Assembly (NCBI RefSeq): GCF_001598915.1
Contig: NZ_BDAP01000001.1
Span: 744,001-808,000 of the forward strand
Source of the DNA: Williamsia muralis NBRC 105860
Lineage (GTDB): Bacteria; Actinomycetota; Actinomycetes; Mycobacteriales; Mycobacteriaceae
DNA: 64,000 nt
Direction: 5' to 3'
The stretch's first letter is position 1, and each line of letters opens with the position of its first letter. A model generated the notes under the pieces. That model saw only the letters and a list, made by a program, of their open reading frames with translations. It did not search any database and was not told the origin of the DNA. This document shows positions 33,601 through 45,495 of the stretch, piece after piece. The position numbers and the translations under genes were made by a program.

Positions 33601-36600
33601 ATGCCAGAAGACCTGATAGCCCGCCGCAGAGAACTGCTCCGCCGAAAGCTCGTCGAGAGCGGCCTCGCATCCGACGTCACCGCTCCGGTTCGCACTCGAT
33701 CGGCCGGTGAGCGCTCACCGCTGTCGGTGGGGCAACAGCGGCTGTGGTTCCTGCAGACCCGTGACCCTGATGACACCACCCTCAACGTCTGTGTGGCATA
33801 CCGGTTGTCGGGCCGCTTGGACGTCGATCGGTTGCGGGCAGCGCTATCCGACGTGGTCGGACGCCATGAGATCCTGCGCACCTCCTACGGCGTGGGCGAC
33901 GATGGGATCCCGTACCAGTCTGCTGCCGAGCACGTCGAGGTGCCCTGGAGTGAACACGACCTGACCGATCTCGCGGAGCAGAGTCGCTCTCGCCGTCTCG
34001 AAGTGCTCGCCCGACGTGAGTTCGGGCGGCCGTTCGACCTCGCCCGGGACGTGCTGGTGCGGGCGACACTGGTCCGAACCGGCCGCGACGAGTGGGTGTT
34101 CATCTTTGTCGTCCACCACATATGCTGGGACGACGACTCGTGGGCGGTCTTCTTCGACGACCTGAATGCGGCCTATGACGGGCGATCCGCACACCGGCCA
34201 CCGACCCAGTTCCTTGACGTGGCAACCGATCCGGCCGCCCTCGCCGTCGACGACCCAGCGATCGCATACTGGCGCGAATTGCTGAGCCCGGCTCCTGAAT
34301 GGCTCGAACTGCCGGCGGAGACACCCGGTGTCGCGTCCAAGAACGCAGGCCGCGGTTCCAGGTCGATGCCCTCGGATGTGATGGAGGCGGTGAACGAGCT
34401 CGCTCGTGCGGCCTCGACAACACCCTTCACAGTGCTGCTGGCAGCCTTCGGGACATTGATCCACCGGTACACCGGTGCGACGGACTTCTTGGTGGCCGTA
34501 CCCATCACCGACCGCCGGAAGTCTGGCGCCGACAGGGCGATCGGGTACTTCGGCAACACGGTGCTGGTGCGGACGACCATCGACCCCCGGGCACCCTTCG
34601 CCGACCTCATCGCAGCCACTCGAGACAACGCTCTTGGTGCCTTCGGTCACCAGCATGTCGGCATCGACCGGGTGGTGCGCGAGTTGAATCCGGACCGGTC
34701 TGGTGGCGACGGTCTCGAACAGATTGTCCGACTGAGCTTTTCGACACGCAAGAGCGCGGTCGGGTTCGCGCTCGACGGTGTGACGGCCGAACAGCTCGAC
34801 CTGGCCGCCTCGGTGACCCAGATGCCCGTCGGGCTGACGGTGGTGCGCGATGGCGATGACGCATCGGTGGAAGCCGAGTACTTCGCGGATGTGCTCGACC
34901 ACGCGATCGTGGACGACATGCTGGCCGCTTACGTTCGGTTGCTCCACCAGGCTGTCGCGTCGCCCAGCACACAAATCGTCGATCTCGACATCCTGGGGGA
35001 GGGGCGAGCGGAGATCATCGAGCGTTCGCACGGTGATCAGGTCTCCGCGACACCCGCCACGCTGCCGGAGATGTTCGAGAGTCGGGTCAGGGCACATCCG
35101 GACCAGCCCGCGATCATCGACGACAGCCACACCCTCACCTACGCCGAGCTCAACGCCCGGTCCAACCGTCTGGCCCGCTGGTTCATCTCACGCGACATCG
35201 GACCCGAAGACCTTGTGGCACTGAGTCTTGCTGCGTCGGTCGAGTTCGTCGTGGCGGCGGTCGCCGTGCTCAAGGCTGGCGCCGCGTACCTTCCGATAGA
35301 TCCGTCCTACCCACAGGACCGGATCGACTTCCTCGTCGAGGACGCCAGGCCGCGAATCGTGCTGTCCCAGGCCGATCTGGCCGCTGCTGAGCAGGCAGCC
35401 GAGGCCCTGCCCGTCGTCGATCCGGTGGACGCGGACCGGATCCGCCCTCTGCTCCCGGCTGGTCTGGCGTACGTCATCTACACCTCCGGCTCCACCGGCC
35501 GGCCCAAAGGTGTCCCGGTACCCCATGCGGCGATCGCGGACCATCTCGCCGGCTTCCATGCCCAATTCGGGATGACCGCCGAGGACCGGCTGGTTCAGAC
35601 ATCGTCGGTCAGCTTCGATGCCTCGCTGTTCGAGGTGTTCTGCACGCTCACTCTCGGGGCCACGCTGGTGATCCCCAAATCCGATGGCTTGCAAGATATC
35701 CCGTACATGGCGGACCTGTTGGTGCGCCAGGGCGTCACCGTCATGCACATGGTTCCCTCCATGCTGGGTATGTTCCTGTTGCTGCCCGGGGTCAACGAGT
35801 GGACCACCCTGCGCCAGATACCCGTGGGTGGAGAAGCGCTGCCCGGTGAGATCGCAGACAAGTTCGGCACGGTGTTCGACGCCCAATTGCGCAACAACTA
35901 CGGCCCCACCGAAGCGGTTGTCGCGGCCACCCACTACCCGGTCGACGGACCCCAGGGTGTCCGGATCGTGCCGATCGGTGTGCCGAACCGCAATGTGACG
36001 GTGTACATCCTCGACGCCGCACTTCAACTCGTGCCGACCGGAGTGGTCGGCGAGATCTACATCGGCGGAGAGCAACTCGCACGTGGATACCTCGGCCGTC
36101 CAGCGCTGACCGCCGAGAGGTTCGTCGCCGATCCGATGTCGCCGGGTGGCCGGCTGTACCGGACGGGCGACCTCGCGCGCTGGAACGTCGACGGCGACAT
36201 CGAGTTCGTCGGCCGGATCGATGAGCAGGTGAAGATACGCGGCTTCCGGATCGAACTCGGCGAGGTCGAGTCCGCGCTCGCCGGCCACCCTGCGGTCGCG
36301 CGTGCCCTGGTCATCGTCACCGACGATCCACGTGTGGGCGCATCGCTGGCGGCTTACCTTGTCGCCGAACGTGATCAAACCATCGAGATCGGAGCTGTCC
36401 GGGACCACGCCGCGTCGGTGTTGCCGGAATACATGGTGCCGAGCGGCTTTGCCGTGATCGACGAGATACCACTCACCGCACACGGGAAACTCGATCGCAG
36501 AGCACTTCCGGAACCGGTGAGCAGCCGGCCCGCGGAGTCACGTGCACCCACCACCCCGACCGAGATCCGTGTTGCCGCACTGTTCGCGTCCCTGTTCGGC

Positions 36601-39540
36601 CGCGATGACATCGGCGCAGACGACTCCTTCTTCGAACTCGGCGGGCACTCGTTGCTGGCGGCGCGCTTGGTCACGCAGATCCGGACCGAGTTCGGAGTGG
36701 ACATCGACGTCCGGGCGCCGTTCGACACGCCGACCGTTGCCGGCTTGGCGACATGGCTTGTGGCCCAGGTGCGCAGCGAGTTCGGCATCGACCTCGACGC
36801 GCATGACGATGACGAAGGCGGAGACTGGGATCTCAGCAGCAGTTCGATCGCGGAGGCTGCGGCGTCATCGTCTCTGACCGGGGCACCGCGACGGCCCGCG
36901 ATCTCTGCTCGCACCGAGGCGCCAGAACACGTGCCCCTGTCGTACTCACAGCTCGCGATGTGGTTCGCCCGTAGCTTCGAAGGGCCCAGTGCGGTCGGGA
37001 ACATCCCGATGGCGGTGCGGATCGATGGTCCGCTCGATGTGCCTGCCCTGACCGACGCACTGGGCGACGTGATCGCTCGCCACTCGGCTCTGCGGACAAC
37101 GTTTGTCGAGCGAGAAGGTGTGCCGTATCAGGTTGTCGGACCCGTCGAGCCCGCGGTGTTGCCACTCACGGTGGTGAACGGCACGTCGATCGCCGAGAAG
37201 GAAGCGCGGCTCAGTGCAGAACTCGACCGGGTGGCCGGCCATACTTTCGCGATCGAATCCGAACGGCTGATCCGTACGGAGCTGTTCTCACTCGGCGACA
37301 ACTCGCATGTGCTGTCGATCCTGGTGCATCACATGGTGATCGACCACTGGTCGTTCAATCTGCTGCTGGCCGACGTGGCCACCGCCTACCGCCACCGCCT
37401 CGGTCATCGGTCGGCGCCGCCCTGGCTGCCCCTGCCGATCCAGTACAGCGATTACGCGTTGTGGCAACGCGATCTCTTCGAACCAGGCGCGGTGGCGCAC
37501 GACGTGGGTGATGCGCAGCTCGAGTACTGGCGGTCGACGTTGGCGGGCATTCCCGACCACATCACCGTCGCAGCGGACCGTCCTCGGCCCGCGGTGCTCG
37601 GAAAGACCGGCGAGATCGTGACTTTCGCGGTGCCCGCAGATCTGCGCGCGAAGTTGCGTGCGGTGGCCGATCGCGTCGGCGTCAGCGAGTTCATGTTGCT
37701 GAACTCTGCGGTGGCGACCCTGCTGCACAAACTGGGCGGTGGCGACGACATCACCATCGGCACGCCGGTCGCGGGCCGGACCGACGATGCCACGGCCGAC
37801 ATCGTCGGACTGTTCGCGAACATGGCGGTGTTACGCAACGACTTCAGCGGTAGCTTGACGCTGCACGACGTCCTCATCCGCGGGAGAGATGCAGCGCTGG
37901 GAGCGTACGCCAACCAGGACGTGCCCATCGAGCGCCTCGTCGAAGCGCTCAACCCGCGCCGCACCCGGTCGCGTAATCCACTGTTCCAGGTAATGATGCA
38001 CTTTCGAGATGAGCACGGCCGGGATGAGCACAGCCGAGATGAGCACGGCCGCGAAGAGAGCGGTGCCTCCAGTGCATCGGCACTGACCGACGGAACCACG
38101 ATCTCGTTGCTGCCGGTGGACTTCGAGACATCGTTCCTCGACCTGAACATCATCTTCGCCTCGCAAGCCGATGGCGGTCTGGCCGCACGCCTGGTGGCAT
38201 CGACGGATCTCTACGATCGCGACACCGCCGAAGAGATGGCCCGCCGAATGATCGTCATGCTCGGGCACTTTGCCGACCACGTGGACACCCCGGTGGAGAA
38301 GGCGGACGTGCTTCTTGCCGACGAACGCCACCGCCTTCTCGACCAGTGGTGCGATGGAGGACCGCTTGATGTCGAGGCCTTCCGAGCCAGGATGAATGCC
38401 CTTCCTGCCGGCAGCGACACAATTGCGATCCGGCGGGGCGACGATGTCCTCGACTACCGTTCCCTCGCCGATGATCTGGCACGCAACGACAACGCGGGTG
38501 GCCCGCTGTCCGATGTCGTCACGGTTGTGCGCGATGCGCTGCGCGGACAACCGTGTCAGCTTCCGGTTCCGAGCACCGACACGATTCGGTTGATCGCTGT
38601 TCGTTCCGGCGACCCGGTGATGGTCTCGGAACTCCTCGCCGGATTGTCGGACGGGGCAACCGTGGTGCTCGCCACCGACTCCGAACGAACCGATCCAGCC
38701 GCACTGGCCGCTGTGATCGCCGGCCAGTCGGCGCAGCGAGTGGTCGCTTCACCGGACATGCTCGGCATGCTCCCGCACTCGGGGGTGTCGATGATGCCGT
38801 CGGTGCGGACCTGGGTGGCTGCCTCGGTCAGCACCCAACCATCTCTGGGCGAGACGCTCGGGTCCCTGTCTGCCGGTTCGGTTGCTGAGTACCGTTACAC
38901 GGCAGGGGATCCCGACGCCATCGTGGTGACGGGCGAACTGTCCGGTTCCCACTCCGGACGTCCGGCCCCAGGATCGAAGGTACTGGTGCTCGATGCACAC
39001 CTCGACCCGGTTCCGCCGGGGGTGGTGGGCGACGTCCACGTCCAGGTGGCGGGGTCGGGACCTGTGTGCACCGGTGACAGGGCGAGGTGGGACCGCACCG
39101 GTTCGCTTGTCTTCCAGATGCATTCCGAGGCCACGGTGGCCGGTGGGGTCGTGGGCGTCGCCGGCGGTGGCGAACAGCCCCAGACCGACACCGAGCGCGC
39201 GATCTGCGATGTTCTCGCGGAGTTGCTGGACATCGACGGCGTGGGTCGTGATGACAACTTCTTTGCACTCGGTGGCGACAGCGTCATCTCCATCCAGCTC
39301 GCGGGAAAGCTTGCAGCCGAGAACATCCCGCTCACGCCACAGATGATCTTCGATCACCACACGATCGCCGAGGTTGCCGCCGCAGTCGACGAGGCCCGTG
39401 CCGCAGCTCCCGGATCGGATGAGGACCCCGAAGCCGGCCGGCCCGAGGCCCCCGCAGCGACCCATGCGCCGATGTCTGTCTCCGGGTTGAGTGACGACGC
39501 CCTGGCAGCCCTGACCGCGTCGTGGAAACCGGGTTCATGA
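33601..39540 (+). CDS. mbtE: Siderophore NRPS MbtE-like (C-A-T-C-A*-T)
   Basis: Peptide synthetase of 1979 residues expected to add a lysine. First module: condensation domain with HHICWDDDS (172-180), adenylation domain with [14 protein letters not shown] (from 624), [17 protein letters not shown] and GKLDRRAL, and carrier S1017 in [10 protein letters not shown]. Second module: condensation domain with intact HHMVIDHWS (1243-1251), then an eroded adenylation-like stretch of about 290 residues (1570-1860) lacking the ATP loop and catalytic lysine, then an intact carrier FFALGGDSV (S1894). Three RDEHG/S repeats interrupt the second condensation domain near 1469-1483. The frame is continuous, so this is not a recent frameshift. 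It overlaps mbtF by four bases. Confidence 0.9.
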   Translation: MPEDLIARRRELLRRKLVESGLASDVTAPVRTRSAGERSPLSVGQQRLWFLQTRDPDDTTLNVCVAYRLSGRLDVDRLRAALSDVVGRHEILRTSYGVGDDGIPYQSAAEHVEVPWSEHDLTDLAEQSRSRRLEVLARREFGRPFDLARDVLVRATLVRTGRDEWVFIFVVHHICWDDDSWAVFFDDLNAAYDGRSAHRPPTQFLDVATDPAALAVDDPAIAYWRELLSPAPEWLELPAETPGVASKNAGRGSRSMPSDVMEAVNELARAASTTPFTVLLAAFGTLIHRYTGATDFLVAVPITDRRKSGADRAIGYFGNTVLVRTTIDPRAPFADLIAATRDNALGAFGHQHVGIDRVVRELNPDRSGGDGLEQIVRLSFSTRKSAVGFALDGVTAEQLDLAASVTQMPVGLTVVRDGDDASVEAEYFADVLDHAIVDDMLAAYVRLLHQAVASPSTQIVDLDILGEGRAEIIERSHGDQVSATPATLPEMFESRVRAHPDQPAIIDDSHTLTYAELNARSNRLARWFISRDIGPEDLVALSLAASVEFVVAAVAVLKAGAAYLPIDPSYPQDRIDFLVEDARPRIVLSQADLAAAEQAAEALPVVDPVDADRIRPLLPAGLAYVIYTSGSTGRPKGVPVPHAAIADHLAGFHAQFGMTAEDRLVQTSSVSFDASLFEVFCTLTLGATLVIPKSDGLQDIPYMADLLVRQGVTVMHMVPSMLGMFLLLPGVNEWTTLRQIPVGGEALPGEIADKFGTVFDAQLRNNYGPTEAVVAATHYPVDGPQGVRIVPIGVPNRNVTVYILDAALQLVPTGVVGEIYIGGEQLARGYLGRPALTAERFVADPMSPGGRLYRTGDLARWNVDGDIEFVGRIDEQVKIRGFRIELGEVESALAGHPAVARALVIVTDDPRVGASLAAYLVAERDQTIEIGAVRDHAASVLPEYMVPSGFAVIDEIPLTAHGKLDRRALPEPVSSRPAESRAPTTPTEIRVAALFASLFGRDDIGADDSFFELGGHSLLAARLVTQIRTEFGVDIDVRAPFDTPTVAGLATWLVAQVRSEFGIDLDAHDDDEGGDWDLSSSSIAEAAASSSLTGAPRRPAISARTEAPEHVPLSYSQLAMWFARSFEGPSAVGNIPMAVRIDGPLDVPALTDALGDVIARHSALRTTFVEREGVPYQVVGPVEPAVLPLTVVNGTSIAEKEARLSAELDRVAGHTFAIESERLIRTELFSLGDNSHVLSILVHHMVIDHWSFNLLLADVATAYRHRLGHRSAPPWLPLPIQYSDYALWQRDLFEPGAVAHDVGDAQLEYWRSTLAGIPDHITVAADRPRPAVLGKTGEIVTFAVPADLRAKLRAVADRVGVSEFMLLNSAVATLLHKLGGGDDITIGTPVAGRTDDATADIVGLFANMAVLRNDFSGSLTLHDVLIRGRDAALGAYANQDVPIERLVEALNPRRTRSRNPLFQVMMHFRDEHGRDEHSRDEHGREESGASSASALTDGTTISLLPVDFETSFLDLNIIFASQADGGLAARLVASTDLYDRDTAEEMARRMIVMLGHFADHVDTPVEKADVLLADERHRLLDQWCDGGPLDVEAFRARMNALPAGSDTIAIRRGDDVLDYRSLADDLARNDNAGGPLSDVVTVVRDALRGQPCQLPVPSTDTIRLIAVRSGDPVMVSELLAGLSDGATVVLATDSERTDPAALAAVIAGQSAQRVVASPDMLGMLPHSGVSMMPSVRTWVAASVSTQPSLGETLGSLSAGSVAEYRYTAGDPDAIVVTGELSGSHSGRPAPGSKVLVLDAHLDPVPPGVVGDVHVQVAGSGPVCTGDRARWDRTGSLVFQMHSEATVAGGVVGVAGGGEQPQTDTERAICDVLAELLDIDGVGRDDNFFALGGDSVISIQLAGKLAAENIPLTPQMIFDHHTIAEVAAAVDEARAAAPGSDEDPEAGRPEAPAATHAPMSVSGLSDDALAALTASWKPGS
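38005..38049 (+). repeat. Three 15-bp tandem repeats encoding RDEHG/S in mbtE
   Basis: CGAGATGAGCACGGC at 38005 is followed by near-identical copies at 38020 and 38035 and a decayed fourth copy. They fall between the [10 protein letters not shown] motif and the end of the second condensation domain. Confidence 0.88.
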
Positions 39541-42500
39541 CCGAGGACGTGGTCGATCGCCCCGCACCCGCCATCGAGGATGTTCTGGCACTGAGTCCAC
39601 TGCAGGAGGGCCTCTTCTCACTCGCCGAGATCGCGGGCGACGACCTCGATCTGTACACGATGCAATTCATCGTCGAGATCAGCGGCGATGTGAACACCGA
39701 GTTGTTGCGCAGAAGCGTCGAGGTGATCCTCGAGCGCCACCCGAACCTGCGGGTCTCCTTCTGGGACCGCGACATCCCCAAACCCGTACAGATCGTTCCC
39801 ACCTGGGTCGAACTGCCGTGGGCCGAGCGTTCCGCGACCCCGGACGAGTTCGATTCCATCGCCGGATCCGAGCGGCGACGCAAGTTCGATCTGTCCCAGG
39901 GCCCCGCACTGCGTGTGGTGCTGGTGAACATGCCTGACGACCGCCGGCGACTGTTGATCACCGCGCACCACATCTTGATGGACGGATGGGCCGTCGCGAT
40001 CTTCTTCCAGGAGATGTTGGCTGTGTACGAGGCGGGCGGCGATGGCAGGTCATTGCCTCTGCCGCGGCCATACCGCGACTACATCGGCTGGCTGGCGGCC
40101 CAGGACGATGACTCCGCGTTGGCGAGTTGGGTCGACTACCTCGCGCCGTTACGTGGTCCGGTGATGCTGGCCGAAGGCCGCGGGGCCCAGCCGGATTCGG
40201 TCCCCCGGCGCACGAGAGTTCAGCTGAACCGGTCCGACACCACCAGGCTGACATCGTGGGCACGGACCCAGGGTCTGACGGTGAACACCGTTGTCCAATA
40301 CGCCTGGGCAGTGGTGTTGGGACGGCTGACCGATCGGCGTGACGTGGTGTTCGGCACCACCATCTCGGGTCGGCCGGACTCCCTGCCAGGCGTCGAGGGC
40401 ATGATCGGTCTGTTCATCAACACTGTTCCCTCTGTGGTCGTCTTCGAACCCGGCACATCGGTGGCAGAAAGTCTTGCGGCACTGCAGCGAGACTCTGCGC
40501 GCATGCGCGATCTCGGCTATCTCGGTCTGTCTGCGGTGCAGCGTGCCGCAGGGCACGGCAGTCTCTTCGACACCCTGTTCGTCTTCGAGAATGCCCCGAT
40601 CGGTGCGGTGACCGAACCTCTCAGCACCAGCGATGGGACGCGGTTTCTGCCCGTGGCGATGGAGAGCCTCGCGCACTACCCACTCACCATCGCGACATAC
40701 CTGCAGAACGGTTCCTTGGTAGTGATGGCCGAGGCCATCGACGAGGCCCTTCCGCACCTGCCCGCCGCAGACATCGCCGAGCGGATCCTGCACGTGCTCA
40801 GGCAGATTCCCGATTCTGGGTCTGCCGGTCCCGATACTCTCGACGTGCTGTTACCCACCGAGCACACTGCCGTGGAACGCGGTACCGCCGTCGATGACGT
40901 GCCCACCGGAACCATCGCTGCCGCGTTCCTCCGCCAGGCCGCGGTGACCCCGGAAGCGACCGCCCTCACCACCACGACCACCCAGTTCACCTATGCCGAA
41001 TTGCGCGACCGCACACTGCGTGTGGCCCAGGAACTCCGCCACCGTGGAGTCGGTCCGGAAGACGTGGTGGCGATCGCGCTGGAGCGGTCGGCCGAGTCGG
41101 TGATCTCGATCCTCGGTGTACTGGCCGCCGGTGCTGCATACGTCCCCGTGGATGTCGCGCTGCCGGCGGCACGGATCGGATCGATTCTGCGACAGTCGAA
41201 CTCCGCTTTCGTGATCACCAGGTCAGATGTGCTGCCCGCGGAGCTCCTGGGCGGTGCCACCACCGTACTGCGGCTCGACGACCCGGCGGTGATCGATTCG
41301 ATCGCACGCCGAGAACCCGTGCCGCCATCGGTGCCGGACGAGTCCCACCTCAGCGCCTATCTCATCTTCACCTCCGGTTCGACCGGTGAACCCAAAGGTG
41401 TCATCGGTACCAATGGCGCCGTGCTGAGCTACTTCGCCGACCACCGGGACCGGGTGTACGCGCCCGCGAAGAATCGCCTCGGCCGCCCGTTGCGCATCGC
41501 TCACGCGTGGTCACTCAGTTTCGACGCTTCGTGGCAGCCACTGGTCGGTCTGCTCGACGGGCACAGCGTCCACCTGTTCGACTCGGAGGACATGCGTGAT
41601 GCCGACGCCCTGGTCGAGGGGATCATCACGCACGGAGTCGACATGATCGACACGTCCCCGTCGATGTTCGGGCAACTCTCGGGTGCCGGCCTGATCCCGG
41701 CGAACAGCACACGCACACCGCTGTCGGTGCTGGCACTCGGCGGCGAGGCCATCAGTGCGGCGCTGTGGAAACAGTTGCAAGAGTTCGACGATCTGGACGT
41801 CTACAACTGCTATGGACCCACCGAGACCACTGTCGAAGCCGTGGTCGCAACGGTCAAGGATTCACCCACACCCACGGTTGGTCAGGCCGTGGACCGCATG
41901 ACGGCGCACGTTCTCGATTCTGCGCTACGTCCCGTTCCGCGTGGGGTCGCCGGGGAGCTGTATCTCGCCGGCGAGCAGGTCACCCGCGGTTACGCAGCGC
42001 AGCCCGGGATGACCGCCGGCCGGTTTGTCGCCGACCCCACCGGTACCGGCGACAGGATGTATCGAACCGGGGACCTGGTCCGGCACCTGCCCGACGGCAA
42101 GCTGACCTTTCTCGGCCGGGCTGACAGTCAGGTGAAGATCCGGGGATACCGCATCGAGATCGGCGAGATCGAGAGTGCCTTGCGCGGCGTGCCGGGTGTG
42201 AAAACGGCTGCGGTGGTGGTGCTTCGACGTGCGGCTGGGGCCACGCTGGTCGGATTTGTTGTCGGGAAATCCATTTCGGATCAACAGGTTCGTGCGTTCC
42301 TCGCCGAACGCCTGCCCAGCCATATGCTTCCCGCCCGAGTGCTGACGCTCGAGTCCTTGCCGATGACATCAAACGGTAAGCTGGACAACGACATCCTGAC
42401 GAATCTGGCGCGAGACGCACTGTCGGCCAGGACAGGAGCCGATGCGCTGCCGTCGACGGACACCGAGCGAGCCCTGTGCACGGCGTTCGCCGAACTGATC

Positions 42501-44096
42501 GGCGGGCCCCCACCAGGCGTCGACGAGGACTTCTTCGATCTCGGGTTGGACAGCATCGTCGCCATGTCGCTGGTGAACGCGCTCAGACGGTTCGGCGTGC
42601 ACGTCAGTCCACGAGCGGTTCTCGAGAACCCCTCGGTACGCTCTCTTGCCGCGGCCATCGATGCCGGTGAGGTGGCCGTGGTCGACGGCGACGGCGAGCA
42701 CGACGGTCCCGGCGAGGTGGTTGCGCTGCCGATCGTCCGCTGGATGTACGAGTACGGCCGTTTCCGCCGGTTCACCCAGACAACCCTGATCGCATTGCCC
42801 GAGGGTGTGACGGACGGCGACGTGCAGTCGGTGCTGCAAGCGCTGCTCGACCGTCACGACATGCTGCGATCGAAGCTGTACTCCGATCCGTCCGGTCACC
42901 GGCTCGTGACGCGAGAGATCGGGTCGGTGAGCGGGGCGGACGTCATCGAGACGGTTGTGGTCGGCGAAGACCTGGGCCGTGCAGTCGAGGACGCCGCCCG
43001 GATCGCAGCGGGACGCATCGACCCCGAAGCCGGCGCTATGATGGCCGCTGTTCGATTGCAGAACCCGGTCGGTGGCGACGTGTTGCTCCTCGCCATCCAC
43101 CATCTGGCGACAGATGCGGTGTCCTGGCAGATACTGTTCGGCGATCTCGCCGAGTGCGGACGCGTGCTGAGCGAAGGATCGGTGCCCGTTCTGGGACGTG
43201 TGTCCACCTCCTATCGACGCTGGACGCACGTGCTCACCGAGCGGAGCGGATCCGAAGACGTTCTTGCGCAGCAGGATTATTGGATCGGTCAACTCGCGGG
43301 GCCCGATCCGGAGATCGGGGAGCGGGCACCCGATCCGGCCGTCGACGACTGGTCGTCCCTGCAGACCACCGACGCACACACCACCACCGAGATCACCGGC
43401 CGCGTGCTGGCGAAACTGGCGGGTCAGGACGCCGGGATGCGCGAGTTCCTGCTGACTGCCCTCACCATTGCCGTGACGACGTGGCGAACGGTCAACGGGC
43501 AGGACAACACCGGCGGTGCTCTGATCGCCCTCGAGGGACACGGCCGCGAAGACGGCGTGGTGGCAAGCGAAGTGGACACCTCCGAGACTGTCGGGTGGTT
43601 CACCAGCGTCTTCCCGGTACGGCTCGGTGCGGGCAAGCCGGTCGACCTCGACGCGGTCACACGCGCCCCGGAAGTCGCAGTTGCCCTGTTGGATTCGGTC
43701 ACCTCGCATGTCAACGCCATCCCGCGTCGCGGGATCGATTATGGCTTGCTGCGCCATGTCGAGCGGGTTGCGGGACTCGTGGATCTCGCCGACCCGCAGA
43801 TCGAGTTCAACTATCTCGGCCGGTTCGATCTGAGCTCGGCCGGAGCGACGGACAACCCCCGAGCGTGGTCGGCCATCACCGACCTCGAACTCAACGGCCA
43901 TCTGCCCACCGCTCCAGAACCCGAGTTGCCGCTCCGGTACGCACTGGACGTGGTCGCGGTGGTCCGGGGCACGGCCGAGGGGCCGCAGTTGGTCACCAGC
44001 CTGCGCTGGAGTGAGTCGCTGATGAACGCCAGGCAAGCCGACGATCTCGCCGGTATCTGGCAGGAGTCCGTGGCCGCGCTCGCCCGCGCCCTCTGA
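39537..44096 (+). CDS. mbtF: Siderophore NRPS MbtF-like (C-A-T-E-type)
   Basis: Last synthetase of the line, about 1519 residues, thought to add the terminal lysine. Domains: condensation with HHILMDG (144-150); adenylation with [14 protein letters not shown] from 608, [23 protein letters not shown] and SNGKLDND; carrier with LGLDSIVAM (S1006); and a C-terminal domain with [10 protein letters not shown] (from 1188), [24 protein letters not shown] and FNYLGRFD, all marks of epimerisation-type domains. No thioesterase or reductase ends the protein, so release (possibly by lysine lactamisation) is not explained by a recognised domain. The ATG at 39537 overlaps the mbtE stop; a GTG five codons earlier is less likely. 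Confidence 0.92.
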   Translation: MTEDVVDRPAPAIEDVLALSPLQEGLFSLAEIAGDDLDLYTMQFIVEISGDVNTELLRRSVEVILERHPNLRVSFWDRDIPKPVQIVPTWVELPWAERSATPDEFDSIAGSERRRKFDLSQGPALRVVLVNMPDDRRRLLITAHHILMDGWAVAIFFQEMLAVYEAGGDGRSLPLPRPYRDYIGWLAAQDDDSALASWVDYLAPLRGPVMLAEGRGAQPDSVPRRTRVQLNRSDTTRLTSWARTQGLTVNTVVQYAWAVVLGRLTDRRDVVFGTTISGRPDSLPGVEGMIGLFINTVPSVVVFEPGTSVAESLAALQRDSARMRDLGYLGLSAVQRAAGHGSLFDTLFVFENAPIGAVTEPLSTSDGTRFLPVAMESLAHYPLTIATYLQNGSLVVMAEAIDEALPHLPAADIAERILHVLRQIPDSGSAGPDTLDVLLPTEHTAVERGTAVDDVPTGTIAAAFLRQAAVTPEATALTTTTTQFTYAELRDRTLRVAQELRHRGVGPEDVVAIALERSAESVISILGVLAAGAAYVPVDVALPAARIGSILRQSNSAFVITRSDVLPAELLGGATTVLRLDDPAVIDSIARREPVPPSVPDESHLSAYLIFTSGSTGEPKGVIGTNGAVLSYFADHRDRVYAPAKNRLGRPLRIAHAWSLSFDASWQPLVGLLDGHSVHLFDSEDMRDADALVEGIITHGVDMIDTSPSMFGQLSGAGLIPANSTRTPLSVLALGGEAISAALWKQLQEFDDLDVYNCYGPTETTVEAVVATVKDSPTPTVGQAVDRMTAHVLDSALRPVPRGVAGELYLAGEQVTRGYAAQPGMTAGRFVADPTGTGDRMYRTGDLVRHLPDGKLTFLGRADSQVKIRGYRIEIGEIESALRGVPGVKTAAVVVLRRAAGATLVGFVVGKSISDQQVRAFLAERLPSHMLPARVLTLESLPMTSNGKLDNDILTNLARDALSARTGADALPSTDTERALCTAFAELIGGPPPGVDEDFFDLGLDSIVAMSLVNALRRFGVHVSPRAVLENPSVRSLAAAIDAGEVAVVDGDGEHDGPGEVVALPIVRWMYEYGRFRRFTQTTLIALPEGVTDGDVQSVLQALLDRHDMLRSKLYSDPSGHRLVTREIGSVSGADVIETVVVGEDLGRAVEDAARIAAGRIDPEAGAMMAAVRLQNPVGGDVLLLAIHHLATDAVSWQILFGDLAECGRVLSEGSVPVLGRVSTSYRRWTHVLTERSGSEDVLAQQDYWIGQLAGPDPEIGERAPDPAVDDWSSLQTTDAHTTTEITGRVLAKLAGQDAGMREFLLTALTIAVTTWRTVNGQDNTGGALIALEGHGREDGVVASEVDTSETVGWFTSVFPVRLGAGKPVDLDAVTRAPEVAVALLDSVTSHVNAIPRRGIDYGLLRHVERVAGLVDLADPQIEFNYLGRFDLSSAGATDNPRAWSAITDLELNGHLPTAPEPELPLRYALDVVAVVRGTAEGPQLVTSLRWSESLMNARQADDLAGIWQESVAALARAL

Positions 44097-44130
44097 CGTC
44101 GGTTCTCGTTCCGCGACTGGGCTGTTCGAG

Positions 44131-45495
44131 TCACCGACGCGGGGAGCCGAGTACCAAACTGCCCATGGCACATTCGATCATCTCATCGACCCCGGCCAGT
44201 TCGGCGAATGCGGCAGTGTCGCAGTAGCCCTGCGCCACCGACCCCAGGCCCATGTCGGTGGCCACCAGCGACATCGTCTGGGTCAGCACCCCGACATGCT
44301 TGAGCATGACTGCGTAAGGAATCTGCTCGTAGGTCCACATCACCCGTCCTACGCGTGCGGCGAAGACGAACAGGATCTGCGGCAGCTGTCCGTCGGCGAG
44401 AGTCAGTGACGACGGGGTGAGCAGCCGGCTGATCGCCGGATGGTCGATGGCGGCCACCGGACGCAACGCGTGATCGAATGCGTCGTAGTGGTACATCCCT
44501 GGAGCGAGTCCGTGTACCTGTCGCACAACGGGATACACCTCCATCTCGTACAGACCCCCGCCCGACGGGAACGGCTTTGACGGGAACTCCTCGTCCCCGA
44601 TCACCCGCAGCGTCCGGTTCCGTGCCGTGCGAAAGAGGAACTCTCCGAGTTGGTCGACGGTGGGCGGGGACTGAGCCGCGAAGTCTCGACACGAGGTGCG
44701 GTCCTCGATCGCGGCGGTGAGTGAGTCCCCGGCGACGCGCAGGCTGTCCAGGTCAGGGGAAGGCAGGGCGATCGGGTCTGTTGCATAGGCGGTCTTGCGA
44801 GCGGGCAGTGGAGGGAACGTGCCGGCCGCCCATTTGGTCGGGCCGAAGCGTCCCCAGTCTCGTGTGCGCACACCGAACGTGCTCCGGCGGTGGAACCACA
44901 ATTCGTGTGGACCCCAACTGCGGGTGGCGAAGTCGTCGTGCTCGGATCGCGGGTCGGTGACAAAGCCCGCCCAACCCAGGTCGTCGGCCAACCTGGACAG
45001 GGCATCGGGAGAGAGCTCCCCGGTGGCGGACAGCCCTGCGATGGCCGCGAGCACCCGCCCGTCGTGTATCTCGATGTCACACCACGACATCGGATGTTCT
45101 GCCACACAACGGTCGTCGTTCCGATGGATCACGGCGAACTTCGAGAGGGTGATCGGTAACCGGCCGGCCTCGGGGGTCGTTCGCGGCGGCGGCGGCGCGA
45201 AAGGCAGCAGCGAGTACAGGTCCACTCCGCCCGACCGGACGGTGACCGTCAGCAGTCCGGCCGCGACGAGTCGATCGAGCAGAGGGCTGACACGGGTGTC
45301 GGCCGGGTCGAGTTGGGTGGGTTCTCGGCCCAGCGCTTTGAGAAGTCGGATCTGTTCGGGTGACAGCCCGGTGAGGCGCTGTTTGTCGGGCAACAACACC
45401 GCCACGCCGCCGGGTCCGGTCATGCAGGACGCCCCCGGCCGGAAGGCGTAGACGAACTGCAGGTCACCCACCGAGGGTGGGCTCGCCCCGGTCAC
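44131..45495 (-). CDS. SagB/ThcOx-type FMN dehydrogenase (putative azoline oxidase)
   Basis: A 454-residue nitroreductase-fold protein. The N-terminal 230 or so residues are helical/winged-helix-like (SPEQIRLLKALGREPTQLD, LLDRLVAAGLL), and the C-terminal half is the FMN domain with DRTSCRDFAAQSPPTVDQLG, PSGGGLYEMEVYPVV, PGMYHYDAFDH and MGLGSVAQGYCD. This architecture is that of SagB/McbC/ThcOx enzymes, which oxidise thiazolines and oxazolines to azoles in RiPP pathways. No YcaO cyclodehydratase or precursor peptide is nearby, so the substrate here is probably the NRPS-made oxazoline of the siderophore. It starts with GTG overlapping the upstream lipoprotein gene stop and belongs to the iron-box operon that begins with the siderophore-interacting protein. 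Converges with mbtF. Confidence 0.82.
   Translation of the reverse strand: MTGASPPSVGDLQFVYAFRPGASCMTGPGGVAVLLPDKQRLTGLSPEQIRLLKALGREPTQLDPADTRVSPLLDRLVAAGLLTVTVRSGGVDLYSLLPFAPPPPRTTPEAGRLPITLSKFAVIHRNDDRCVAEHPMSWCDIEIHDGRVLAAIAGLSATGELSPDALSRLADDLGWAGFVTDPRSEHDDFATRSWGPHELWFHRRSTFGVRTRDWGRFGPTKWAAGTFPPLPARKTAYATDPIALPSPDLDSLRVAGDSLTAAIEDRTSCRDFAAQSPPTVDQLGEFLFRTARNRTLRVIGDEEFPSKPFPSGGGLYEMEVYPVVRQVHGLAPGMYHYDAFDHALRPVAAIDHPAISRLLTPSSLTLADGQLPQILFVFAARVGRVMWTYEQIPYAVMLKHVGVLTQTMSLVATDMGLGSVAQGYCDTAAFAELAGVDEMIECAMGSLVLGSPRR

Noticed and set aside
38281-39183. Frameshift or assembly error in the second adenylation region of mbtE
   Set aside because: One frame runs through the whole region into an intact carrier domain and retains ordered adenylation-like segments, so an old in-frame erosion fits better.
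42369-44171. 600-codon minus-strand frame over mbtF, and a 579-codon minus-strand frame over mbtB (23243-24982)
   Set aside because: Both are antisense shadows of NRPS genes with complete motifs on the plus strand; no recognisable domain is present.
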